Shown here: piece by piece, positions 1-7,442 of the stretch
Numbering within the stretch: the first letter of the stretch is position 1
Layout of the letters: each line of letters opens with the position of its first letter
Assembly (NCBI GenBank): GCA_014360465.1
Contig: JACIXQ010000022.1
Span: 1 to 33,052, forward strand
Length of the DNA: 33,052 bases
From: a bacterium
GTDB taxonomy: Bacteria > Armatimonadota > JACIXR01
Direction of reading: 5' to 3'
Made by a program: the position numbers and the translations under genes
The notes under the pieces: model-generated
The model's database searches: none
Told to the model about the DNA's origin: nothing
Seen by the model: the letters and a program-made list of their open reading frames with translations, nothing else

Positions 1-93
1 TGCAGTATCACATTCCAAATAAGAAAGTGATTATATCCCTGCTAACAAAATTCTTAAAATAGAGCCAATTATTTTTAAATAAGAGCGCTAACT

Positions 94-122
94 TTGACCC
101 ATCAATTCTTCATTGTTAAGAT
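94..122 (+). promoter_or_regulatory. Putative sigma70-type promoter of dapB-asd
   Basis: A TTGACC hexamer (94-99) is followed after 17 bp by TAAGAT (117-122). Transcription would start near 129, giving a leader of about 25 nt that contains the dapB ribosome binding site. The rest of 1-148 is AT-rich and holds no gene that I can see. Seen by eye only. Confidence 0.5.
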
Positions 123-154
123 ATTAAATTAAAAAGTAAGGAGGTTCATTGATT

Positions 155-934
155 ATGATAAAGGTTCTCGTTTGCGGAGCTGCTGGAAGAATGGGACGAG
201 AGGTCATCAAAGCTATATCACAAGAAGAGGATATGTCACTCGTATCCGCAGTGGATGTTCGGGAAATCGGAAAGGATGCAGGTGAATTGGCAGGAATTGG
301 TAAAACTGGAATCCTAATAGAAGAAGACCTGCTATCCGCGATTAAAAACACTTCTCCCGATGTGATGGTTGATTTCACCCAGCCCTCGGTAGTGAAAGGG
401 AATATGAAAATCGCTATGGAGAATGGAGTTGTTCCAGTTGTCGGAACAACTGGTTTGAAATATGAAGATATAGAGGAGATCAAAGATTTGGCTAAGAAAA
501 CCGGAGTAGGTGCCTTCATAGCTCCCAATTTTTCCCTTGGTGCCAACCTTATGATGCATATAGCAAAGCAGGTGGCGAGGTTCCTTCAGGCTGTGGAAAT
601 CATAGAATTGCACCATGAAAAGAAGTTGGACGCCCCCTCTGGGACAGCCATAAGGACGGCTCAACTCCTGAGCGAGGTGATAGGGGATAGCCAAACGCCG
701 GATAGCCAACCCTCTCGCGGTGATACAAGATGGGGTATAAGGATTCACAGCGTTCGCCTTCCTGGGCTCGTAGCACACCAGGAGATAATCTTCGGTGGTC
801 AAGGTGAAACCCTTACAATTCGCCACGATGCTCCATCCCGAGAATGCTATATGCCGGGAGTAAAAACAGCCATTAGAAAAGCTGTTGGCTTGAAAGAGGT
901 TATCGTAGGATTGGACAAAATACTCGGTCTTTAA
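155..934 (+). CDS. dapB: 4-hydroxy-tetrahydrodipicolinate reductase
   Basis: Reduces 4-hydroxy-tetrahydrodipicolinate with NAD(P)H in the lysine/diaminopimelate pathway, in the cytoplasm. The N-terminus has the Rossmann dinucleotide motif (VCGAAGRMG), followed by a GTTG segment near residue 97 and the family signature ELHHEKKLDAPSGTA near residues 151-165, with the catalytic His pair and Lys. The length of about 259 aa is normal. I chose ATG 155 because a TAAGGAGG ribosome binding site ends 10 nt upstream; a TTG at 149 in the same frame is only 4 nt from it and is the alternative. asd follows after 15 nt, so two successive lysine/aspartate-family steps are co-transcribed, in reverse pathway order. 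Function is clear from the motifs. Confidence 0.96.
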   Translation: MIKVLVCGAAGRMGREVIKAISQEEDMSLVSAVDVREIGKDAGELAGIGKTGILIEEDLLSAIKNTSPDVMVDFTQPSVVKGNMKIAMENGVVPVVGTTGLKYEDIEEIKDLAKKTGVGAFIAPNFSLGANLMMHIAKQVARFLQAVEIIELHHEKKLDAPSGTAIRTAQLLSEVIGDSQTPDSQPSRGDTRWGIRIHSVRLPGLVAHQEIIFGGQGETLTIRHDAPSRECYMPGVKTAIRKAVGLKEVIVGLDKILGL

Positions 935-949
935 AAGGAGGCAAACGAA

Positions 950-1975
950 ATGCAGGAAGGCTATAACATAGCTGTTGTCGGCGTTGGCGCAGTGGGAGAG
1001 GAACTTCTAAAAGTTCTCTCCAAATCAACTTTGCCAATTAAGGATTTGAAGGTTCTTGCTCGCACGAGCAGACCTATTGAGGTTGAGGGAAAAATCTACA
1101 CGGTGAGGGAAACAAAACCCGATGAATTTGACGGGGTAGATATAGCGCTCTTTGCTGGCACGGAGAGGGCAAGTGAGCTTTTCGCTAAAGAAGCAGTGAA
1201 AAGGGGCGTGATAGTCATAGACAATTCCGCCACATTCCGCCTCGAACCGGATGTTCCACTCGTTGTCCCGGAAGTGAACCCGGAGGATTTGGAGTGGCAT
1301 AAGGGCTTGATAGCTAATCCGAACTGTTCAACAATCCAGATGGTCGTCGCTCTTAAGCCTCTCTATGACCGCTCACGTATAAGGCGAATTTTCGCTGCTA
1401 CATATCAAGCCGTTTCTGGAACGGGAAGGGATGCAATAACCGAGTTGCGTCAGCAGTCAATCCTTCAACTCGTCTATCACGAGGAAGTGAAGATGACCTA
1501 CGCCTACCCCTATAGGATAGCCTTCAACTTGATTCCTCAAATCGGTTCCTTTGATGAGAGAGGCTACACAACAGAGGAAATGAAGATGGTGAACGAGACA
1601 CACAAGATATTCCACGACCCCGAGATAAAGATAACTGCCACCTGTGTTCGCGTGCCAGTTTTCAATTGCCACAGCGAGGCGGTGTACATAGAAACGGAGG
1701 AGAAAATAACAGCCGAGGAGGCAAGGGAGCTTCTACGAAATTCTCCCGGCATAAAGGTCATAGACGAACCTTCTCCACACTCCGGCAGAAGTTACCCGAT
1801 GCCAATCGACGCCGATGGAAGGGACGAGGTCTTTGTAGGAAGGATCAGGGAAGACCCATTTGTGGAAACAGGACTTCATCTATGGATAGTCGCCGATAAT
1901 CTGCGCAAAGGCGCCGCTCTCAATGCTGTGCAAATAGCGGAAGAATTACATAAAAGGGGATTAATAAAAAAGTAA
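950..1975 (+). CDS. asd: Aspartate-semialdehyde dehydrogenase
   Basis: Converts aspartyl phosphate to aspartate semialdehyde using NADPH, at the entry to lysine, threonine and methionine synthesis. The N-terminal Rossmann motif is VVGVGAVGEELL. The catalytic Cys is C126 in NPNCST, the segment YQAVSGTGRDA lies near residues 152-162, and the substrate-binding Arg and catalytic His lie in RVPVFNCHSEAV (H241). The length of 341 aa fits the family. A strong AAAAGGAGG site precedes the ATG. It lies 15 nt after dapB and probably shares its promoter. Nothing looks damaged. Confidence 0.96.
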   Translation: MQEGYNIAVVGVGAVGEELLKVLSKSTLPIKDLKVLARTSRPIEVEGKIYTVRETKPDEFDGVDIALFAGTERASELFAKEAVKRGVIVIDNSATFRLEPDVPLVVPEVNPEDLEWHKGLIANPNCSTIQMVVALKPLYDRSRIRRIFAATYQAVSGTGRDAITELRQQSILQLVYHEEVKMTYAYPYRIAFNLIPQIGSFDERGYTTEEMKMVNETHKIFHDPEIKITATCVRVPVFNCHSEAVYIETEEKITAEEARELLRNSPGIKVIDEPSPHSGRSYPMPIDADGRDEVFVGRIREDPFVETGLHLWIVADNLRKGAALNAVQIAEELHKRGLIKK

Positions 1976-1978
1976 AAA

Positions 1979-2560
1979 TTGCCTCTCACAGGACCTATCT
2001 GGTTGATGCAACCAATTCCCTATTTCGGGGAAGAGTTGGAAGGAGAATGGATTTGGGAACCAAAAGTTGATGGATGGCGAATGCAGGTCCTGAAGTATGA
2101 TGATGGGAGAGTGGGAATCTGGGGGAGGCGATTGGAGCGCCATCCTGACTGGACGCCTCGCCTCCCCTATTTAGTAGAGTGCGCCAGCAAAATTTTACCA
2201 CCAGGCACTCTCCTTGATAGCGAATTATCCCATCCACAAGGGAGAAGATATATCCCTTCCCTTTTCACCTCCAAGGGTTCTAAAGATGCCCAAATCCTCG
2301 TATTTGACATAGTTTTTCTTGAAGGGGAATTCATCGGAAACTTACCACTAAATCAAAGAAAAGAACTTCTTCTTTCCTTAAAGCTAACTCCTCCCTTCTT
2401 CATCCTCCCTTTCAAACCAATCCAGAACCTACCAAAACACTTACAGGAAGCAATAGAAGAAGGGCACGAGGGAATCGTCATCAAAAATCTTTCTTCCACC
2501 TATATTGTAGGAAAAGAAGCTCCAATAGCGACGGAAAACTGGCGAAAAATCAAGGCTTAA
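1979..2560 (+). CDS. Stand-alone ATP-dependent DNA ligase adenylation domain
   Basis: The protein has the nucleotidyltransferase motifs of ATP-dependent polynucleotide ligases: motif I EPKVDGWR with the AMP-accepting Lys (K29), motif III VFDIVFLEG, motif IV EGIVIKNL, and motif V WRKIKA at the very C-terminus. It stops right after motif V, so the OB-fold domain carrying motif VI, usual in ligases, is missing. At 193 aa it is only the catalytic core. The TTG at 1979 follows the asd stop by 3 nt with no clear ribosome binding site nearby; ATG 2006 in the same frame also leaves motif I intact. It may join DNA ends with a partner, or act in another AMP-transfer reaction; I cannot tell which. It ends tail to tail with the next gene, sharing a TTAA. 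Confidence 0.82.
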   Translation: MPLTGPIWLMQPIPYFGEELEGEWIWEPKVDGWRMQVLKYDDGRVGIWGRRLERHPDWTPRLPYLVECASKILPPGTLLDSELSHPQGRRYIPSLFTSKGSKDAQILVFDIVFLEGEFIGNLPLNQRKELLLSLKLTPPFFILPFKPIQNLPKHLQEAIEEGHEGIVIKNLSSTYIVGKEAPIATENWRKIKA

Positions 2561-3078
2561 GTAGAGCTTTCAGCGGAACTTTTCCCCGAAACGAGCTCCG
2601 TCCACTTCTTTGCTAACTCATCCCTGCGTGGTTTATATACAGTCTCATAGAAATATCGCTGGGAAAGCAAGACCCCCTTGTCGTATTGCCTGCATATGTT
2701 GAGGGCTTCCTCCCAGGCTTGAGAGAAGAAATCACCGAAGCGAGAAGCAATTTGCTTCTTGAAAGCTTTTTCATCCTGGATTTCCTTACCGATGGTAAAA
2801 AGAAGTTTTCCGTTTATCTCAACGCTGTAAGCCATCTCGTCGCCAAGATGATATACACCGAAGCCTTTCCTTAATTCCTCTATCTCCTCTTTCCTCTTCT
2901 GGGGAAATAGGTCCTCAAGCTTGGGAGCTGGCATCGCCTTCTTAAATCCTTTCTTCGCCGCAGCATAGAAAATAGCCCTATTTAGTCCCCAGCTGTAAGC
3001 ACTCTCTAAGGGCAAGCCTAAAATATGAGCTCTTGCCGCTTGAAGCAACGCCATAACCTGAAACCTACCAACCGCCAT
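2557..3078 (-). CDS. Uncharacterised protein, 173 aa
   Basis: I do not recognise this family. The protein is soluble-looking, rich in Lys, Glu and aromatic residues, with no signal peptide or membrane segment. The first 50 residues are predicted-helical and Ala-rich; the central part (about 60-100) has alternating charge and a short stretch that could be a beta-hairpin (YSVEINGKLLFTIGK). The last 70 residues look helical with several Tyr/Phe. The start is secure: an AAGGAGG site lies 9 nt before ATG 3078. It converges with the ligase-domain gene and is monocistronic as far as the window shows. Codon use looks like that of its neighbours, so it is probably a real gene. Confidence 0.7.
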   Translation of the reverse strand: MAVGRFQVMALLQAARAHILGLPLESAYSWGLNRAIFYAAAKKGFKKAMPAPKLEDLFPQKRKEEIEELRKGFGVYHLGDEMAYSVEINGKLLFTIGKEIQDEKAFKKQIASRFGDFFSQAWEEALNICRQYDKGVLLSQRYFYETVYKPRRDELAKKWTELVSGKSSAESST

Positions 3079-3172
3079 ATTAATTTTCCTCCTTATTTAA
3101 TATTTTACACCATTCTAACTTAAAGGTAAAGCTTTCACCCGCACCTTTCATCAAAAATAAATATAATTTTAC

Positions 3173-3310
3173 TATCGCACGGCTCTCGGATAAGAGGAGA
3201 TAGTCCTCTTATCTTTTTAAGATATGGAGAGTAGCGGGATACATCTCTCTAAACAAATAGCATAAAGACTTTAAAGTTGGTAAAGAGCAAAAAGAGATAC
3301 AGGTCTTTAT
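3173..3310 (+). pseudogene. Decayed transposase fragment of the local IS
   Basis: 3173-3185 matches transposase positions 17868-17880 exactly. From 3186 on, the sequence resumes at the equivalent of about 17980, implying an internal deletion of about 95-100 bp. The stretch 3214-3253 is then close to identical to 18001-18042 (for example GAGAGTAGCGGGATACATCTC). Weaker matches to 18716-18765 (ATAAAGAC, GGTAA, GCAAAAAGA) suggest that a further scrap extends to about 3310. No open frame survives. It lies in the same orientation as the intact copy. Confidence 0.75.
3189..3218 (+). terminator. Perfect 10-bp hairpin followed by five T
   Basis: GATAAGAGGA (3189-3198) pairs perfectly with TCCTCTTATC (3204-3213) around the loop GATAG, and TTTTT follows. 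On the plus strand this has the form of an intrinsic terminator. It lies inside the decayed IS fragment, between the converging genes ending near 2560 and the leuA promoter, so it could stop plus-strand read-through from dapB-asd. The stem has only four G:C pairs, so strength is uncertain. Confidence 0.45.
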
Positions 3311-3477
3311 ACATCGCGATTAAATCAGGGGGGATCCCGGATGCCCTGGGAACTTCTATCCACCATTCCATAAATAAGTAGACCCACTCTTTATCCTTAG
3401 CGGGGACAATGTTTCTTTTTGTCTGGGGTTAAGGGTGCAAACAATTCCGGAAAGGAACGATTCTCTCACCTACCAAC
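3311..3477. other. Non-coding stretch upstream of leuA
   Basis: This is the remainder of the 448-bp gap between 3078 and 3527, after the IS fragment. I see no open frame with a ribosome binding site, no tRNA and no clear T-box or leader-peptide structure for leuA. It may include further IS debris too degraded to align by eye. Confidence 0.4.
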
Positions 3478-3505
3478 TTGACAAATTCTTTAAATGAAGT
3501 ATTAA
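3478..3505 (+). promoter_or_regulatory. Putative leuA promoter
   Basis: A consensus TTGACA (3478-3483) is followed by TATTAA (3500-3505) after 16 bp, or ATTAAT after 17 bp. The start would lie near 3511, placing the AGAGGTGAT ribosome binding site almost at the 5' end of the mRNA, so the leader is very short. That leaves no room for attenuation downstream of this promoter. Confidence 0.5.
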
Positions 3506-3526
3506 TATGTTAAGAGGTGATATTTC

Positions 3527-5050
3527 TTGCCAGATAAAGTCTATCTTTTTGATACAACTTTGAGGGATGGCGAGCAATCGCCAGGTGCCTCATTATATCC
3601 GGAAGAAAAGCTCCAAATCGCCCAACAACTTGCTCGTCTTGGGGTGGATGTGATTGAAGCAGGCTTCCCCATCTCTTCAAGAGGAGATTTTGAAGCTGTC
3701 AAACAAATAGCCGAGATGATAGAAGGACCGATAATCTGCGGGCTTGCAAGGGCAAAAGAAGAGGACATCAAGGTAGCGGGAGAAGCCCTTAGATTGGCTA
3801 AAAGGAAGCGCATCCACACATTCATTGCCACATCTGAAATCCATATGAAGAAGAAATTGGAGATGACACCCCAAGAGGTTAAAAAAGCAGCAATTGAGGC
3901 TGTTAAGCTCGCTAGGGAGTTCACGGATGATGTGGAGTTCTCCGCTGAGGATGCAACCCGCTCCGATGTGGACTTCCTCTGCGAGGTCTTTGAGGCTGTC
4001 CTTGAAGTTGGAGCAACGACTATAAACATTCCCGATACGGTAGGCTATGCTCTTCCCTGGGAATTCGGCGAATTGGTCAGGAAAATAAAGGAGAATGTCA
4101 GAGGAATAGACAAAGCCATAATAAGTGTCCATTGCCATAACGATTTAGGGCTCGCCGTTGCCAATTCCCTCTCCGCTCTTATGAATGGAGCCCGCCAAGT
4201 TGAAGGCACGATAAACGGCATAGGTGAGAGGGCAGGGAACGCAGCCCTTGAAGAGGTCATTATGACCATCGTCACCAGAAAGGATGCTATTCCTTTCCGA
4301 GTTGATGTAGATACAACCCAAATCTACCGCACAAGCAGGCTCGTTTCCGACCTCACTGGCTTGCCAATCCAGCCAAACAAGGCAATCGTGGGAGATAATG
4401 CCTTCGCTCACGAGGCTGGTATCCATGTCCATGGAGTTATGAAGGATAGAAGAACCTATGAGATAATAGACCCTCGCCAGGTGGGAATTCCTCAAAGCAG
4501 GATTGTCCTGGGCAAACACTCCGGAAGACATGCCTTTGAGGAGAAAATCAGAGAATTGGGATACGAGTTATCAAGGGAAGAACTTGCTCGCGCCTATGTC
4601 CGCTTCAAGGAAATTGCCGATAGGAAAAAGGGGATCACGGATAGGGATATTGAAGCTATAATCTCCGACGAAATTTTTGCTCCACCTGAGACATTTCGTT
4701 TAGATTATGTTCAGGTGACCTCGGGTTCAGGGCTTCTACCCACAGCTACAGTGAGGCTCACAAAGGAAGAATCCTCTTTCGTGGAATCGGCTGTGGGAGT
4801 AGGTCCAGTGGATGCAATCTACAAAGCCATAGCAAAAGTCTTTTCCATCCCTCACCAGCTTGTTGATTTCAGGGTAGAATCAATTACAGGAGAAACGGAA
4901 GCACTTGGTGAAGTTACCGTCAGAGTGGAGAAGGACGGAAGGATACATAGCGGGAAGGGGGCTTCCCAGGATATCTTAGAGGCGGCGGCAAAAGCCTATG
5001 TTCAAGCCTTGAATAAACTACTCGCATTTAGCGGAAAGGAAGGTAGATAG
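3527..5050 (+). CDS. leuA: 2-isopropylmalate synthase
   Basis: Condenses acetyl-CoA with 2-ketoisovalerate, the first committed step of leucine synthesis. The N-terminal HMGL-like barrel opens with [12 protein letters not shown] (metal and substrate binding), carries [13 protein letters not shown] with the metal-binding His pair, and [13 protein letters not shown]. The C-terminal third, from about residue 390, matches the allosteric LeuA dimer domain that binds leucine. The length of 507 aa is that of the bacterial LeuA type 1 family. It starts at TTG 3527, 7 nt after an AGAGGTG site. The HTH gene begins 1 nt after its stop. No other leu gene is in the window. A homocitrate or citramalate synthase is less likely given the full motif set and length. 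Confidence 0.95.
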   Translation: MPDKVYLFDTTLRDGEQSPGASLYPEEKLQIAQQLARLGVDVIEAGFPISSRGDFEAVKQIAEMIEGPIICGLARAKEEDIKVAGEALRLAKRKRIHTFIATSEIHMKKKLEMTPQEVKKAAIEAVKLAREFTDDVEFSAEDATRSDVDFLCEVFEAVLEVGATTINIPDTVGYALPWEFGELVRKIKENVRGIDKAIISVHCHNDLGLAVANSLSALMNGARQVEGTINGIGERAGNAALEEVIMTIVTRKDAIPFRVDVDTTQIYRTSRLVSDLTGLPIQPNKAIVGDNAFAHEAGIHVHGVMKDRRTYEIIDPRQVGIPQSRIVLGKHSGRHAFEEKIRELGYELSREELARAYVRFKEIADRKKGITDRDIEAIISDEIFAPPETFRLDYVQVTSGSGLLPTATVRLTKEESSFVESAVGVGPVDAIYKAIAKVFSIPHQLVDFRVESITGETEALGEVTVRVEKDGRIHSGKGASQDILEAAAKAYVQALNKLLAFSGKEGR

Positions 5051-5051
5051 T

Positions 5052-5627
5052 ATGTCTGATAAAAAGATAAGTGCCCAAGAGGTTGCAAAAAGATTGGGAA
5101 TAAGCCTTGCCAAGCTCATCAGCTGGCAGAAGAAAGGAGCACTCCCTCCTGCTCCAGTGAGGGGAAAGAAAAGATTTTACACAGAAGAATATGTAGAAGA
5201 GGCGAAGGAATTCCTCCAAAAGCACATCGGGGTGAAGGATGTCAAAAACATACTCGGGATAACCGATTCGCTCCTTTCCAGATTGGTAAACTCCGGCTTG
5301 CTGAACGCAAAGCGTATCGGTGGCAGACGGATTTTCCTCAAGGAAGAGGTTGAAGAACTTAAAAAGAAATACCCTACTCCCAAAGCCCTCAAGGACATTG
5401 TGAAGGACCAGGTTGGGCAATCGATCAGCTGGTTGGCGAAGGAATTGGGAATCAGCCGACAAACTTTCTACACCTGGTTGCGCAAGGGAATCATATCCCT
5501 TCCGAAAAAAGGAGACAAGGTTTTCATTACTTCACAGTTTCTCCGGGAAATAAAGGAGAAATTAGCCCAAAGATTGGAACAAGCTCATAGGATAAAGGAG
5601 CAGGTTCTGAGAAGCAGAGGGCAGTGA
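5052..5627 (+). CDS. Three-module helix-turn-helix DNA-binding protein
   Basis: The 191-aa protein consists of three tandem excisionase/MerR-like winged helix-turn-helix units. Module 1 (about 5-55) has ISAQEVAKRLGIS and a following wing (GKKRFYTEEYV). Module 2 (about 58-110) has VKDVKNILGITDSLLSRLV and a wing (GGRRIFLKEEVEEL). Module 3 (about 121-175) has ISWLAKELGISRQTFYTWL and a wing (GDKVFITSQFLREI). Each resembles the HTH_17 type that reads short DNA sites. There is no sensor, recombinase or catalytic domain, so it is probably a structural DNA-binder or regulator. It sits between leuA and lnt, overlapping lnt by 4 nt, and must be co-translated with them; that tells little about its target. 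Confidence 0.8.
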   Translation: MSDKKISAQEVAKRLGISLAKLISWQKKGALPPAPVRGKKRFYTEEYVEEAKEFLQKHIGVKDVKNILGITDSLLSRLVNSGLLNAKRIGGRRIFLKEEVEELKKKYPTPKALKDIVKDQVGQSISWLAKELGISRQTFYTWLRKGIISLPKKGDKVFITSQFLREIKEKLAQRLEQAHRIKEQVLRSRGQ

Positions 5628-7081
5628 GATTCCTTTACCTCTGTCTCTCAGCCCTTCTCCTTATCCTTTCTTTCCCTCGCCCTAATCTCTTTCCTTTTGC
5701 CTGGTTTTCACTTTCCTTATTCATCGTATCCCTCAAGGGAGAACCTCCCTTTAGAGCTTTTTTCTTTGGCTGGTTATTCGGCTTCATATTCATAGGAGGA
5801 TTGCTCTACTGGATTCTCCTCTTTGGCTTCATCCCCTGGTTCGCCCTCGCCCTCTACCAGGGTTTCTTCTTCGCCTTATTTGCCCTGCTGTTCTCTCTAC
5901 TTAAAGGAGAACGACTTTGGGGCTCTATTCTCTTCGCTTCACTCTGGACTGGAATTGAATACATAAGGAGTTGGGGTAAATTCGGCTTCACCTGGGGTTC
6001 TCTTGCGCAAAGCCAGTTCCTTGATTATCCCCTTCTCGGAATAACTAAAATCGGCGGTATGTTCCTCCTTTCCTTCTTAATCGCTTTTATAAATGGCGCC
6101 ATAGCTTTACATCCTTTCAAAAAAGCTTGGAAAATAGCCATTTCAATCCTTTTTATCTCCCATTTATTGGGCTATTCTATTAACCAAATTTATCGCCCTG
6201 AAAAACAATTTAAGGTAGCTATTTTGCAGGCAGGAGAAGGGGAAAGGGTAACAGAACAGGCTGGTCTATGGAGCAGTCCATCCGTAGACCAGCTCATTCA
6301 CATTTATGATTCCCTTTTGGATAAAATTGATAAAGCTGACCTTCTCGTCTTTCCTGAAACCGCTTTCCCTGTATCCCTACCCGATGTTGCTTATGTGAGG
6401 GAATGGGTCTCTGAAACGGCAAAAAAGAAGAATAGCAATATCTTGATAGGTTCGCCGGTGGAGGAAGAAGGGAAAATCTACAATAGCGCCTTGCTCTTTT
6501 CGCCCAAGGGAGAAATTATTGGCAGATACGATAAGGTTCAGCTCGTGCCCTTTGGTGAATTCGTTCCTTGGCGAAAAAAATTTCCCTGGCTGAAGAAATT
6601 GGGTGTGCGGGATTTTGATTTTACGCCTGGCGAAGGCTGGTTTCCCCTAAAATGTAAGCGCTTCTCTCTTGGAGTGATGATTTGCTTTGAATCCATATTC
6701 CCCAAAATTGCCAGGGAAATGTGCTTCAAGGGAGCGGATTTTCTCGTCGTCATAACCAACGATTCCTGGTTCGGGAGGACCTGGGCGGCGGAGCAACATC
6801 TCGCCTTCTCTGCTCTAAGAGCTTGTGAGGAGGGAAGGTATCTTCTCCGCTCGGCAACGACTGGCATATCCGCGTTCATTGCTCCCGACGGACAAATATT
6901 GAAAAGAACAAAGCTCTTCACCCCAGCCATCATAGTGGGAGAAATTGGCAAGGGGAAAAACACCCTTTATACCTATATCGGAGATTACCTTCTATTTTTC
7001 CTGCTTCTTCCCATTCCTATTGAAGCAATACGGCGTATTGTTAGTCGAAGGGGGGAGGCGGAGGAGGCGCGGAAGTGGTAA
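5624..7081 (+). CDS. lnt: Apolipoprotein N-acyltransferase
   Basis: Transfers the third acyl chain to the N-terminal Cys of lipoproteins in the inner membrane, the last step of lipoprotein maturation in diderm bacteria. Residues 1-190 form several hydrophobic membrane segments, and residues 195-460 form the carbon-nitrogen hydrolase domain. The Glu-Lys-Cys triad is visible: E245 in LVFPETAFP, K304 in GRYDKVQLVPFGEF, and C354 in GVMICFES. A final membrane helix (about 455-472) follows. GTG 5624 overlaps the HTH stop in a GTGA. Presence of Lnt fits the two lipoproteins in this window. The 3' end overlaps the convergent FN3 lipoprotein gene by 41 bp. Confidence 0.94.
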   Translation: MRFLYLCLSALLLILSFPRPNLFPFAWFSLSLFIVSLKGEPPFRAFFFGWLFGFIFIGGLLYWILLFGFIPWFALALYQGFFFALFALLFSLLKGERLWGSILFASLWTGIEYIRSWGKFGFTWGSLAQSQFLDYPLLGITKIGGMFLLSFLIAFINGAIALHPFKKAWKIAISILFISHLLGYSINQIYRPEKQFKVAILQAGEGERVTEQAGLWSSPSVDQLIHIYDSLLDKIDKADLLVFPETAFPVSLPDVAYVREWVSETAKKKNSNILIGSPVEEEGKIYNSALLFSPKGEIIGRYDKVQLVPFGEFVPWRKKFPWLKKLGVRDFDFTPGEGWFPLKCKRFSLGVMICFESIFPKIAREMCFKGADFLVVITNDSWFGRTWAAEQHLAFSALRACEEGRYLLRSATTGISAFIAPDGQILKRTKLFTPAIIVGEIGKGKNTLYTYIGDYLLFFLLLPIPIEAIRRIVSRRGEAEEARKW

Positions 7082-7442
7082 CTTTAGCCTTATCTCCTTC
7101 CGTCCCATTCACAATGGCAGAAACAAAGTAATCTATGTCAAAAATGTATAAATCCGAGGGGATGTTATCTGTATAGGAGGTAGATGATAACGACTTCAGG
7201 AAGGTTACGGAATTTTGGTTCTCGGCTTTTCTATATATCTTATAAGATTGGGCTCCACTTACCGCATCCCAGCTGAGGTCTGTTTTCTGAGTAAGATTAG
7301 AACCGGATTTAACCCAATTTCTTTCTGCCTTCAAATTCTCTGGAGCGGGGGGTTTTACTACAACACCACCACCCCCTCCCCCACAACTTGTCAAAAGTAT
7401 AATTAGTGCAACTGCTCCAATTAGGATGTTTAACCATTTCAT
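7041..7442 (-). CDS. Fibronectin type III lipoprotein
   Basis: The 133-aa protein starts with a lipoprotein signal peptide ending in the lipobox LLTSC (Cys about residue 20), followed by a poly-Gly linker. Residues 33-125 look like one FN3 domain: PPAPENLKA, LSWDAVSGAQSYKIYRK, TSYTDN, YFVSAIVNGTEG. A poly-Pro tail closes it. Such short anchored FN3 proteins are extracytoplasmic and of unknown role. Its ATG overlaps the stop of the giant propeller protein in an ATGA, so it is translationally coupled to that gene and likely works with it at the cell surface. Its 3' end lies inside the end of lnt on the opposite strand. Confidence 0.85.
   Translation of the reverse strand: MKWLNILIGAVALIILLTSCGGGGGGVVVKPPAPENLKAERNWVKSGSNLTQKTDLSWDAVSGAQSYKIYRKAENQNSVTFLKSLSSTSYTDNIPSDLYIFDIDYFVSAIVNGTEGDKAKVTTSAPPPPPPFD

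Noticed and set aside
3079-3526. T-box or leucine attenuator before leuA
   Set aside because: I found no leader peptide with a Leu run, no T-box core, and the likely promoter (3478-3505) lies downstream of the hairpin.
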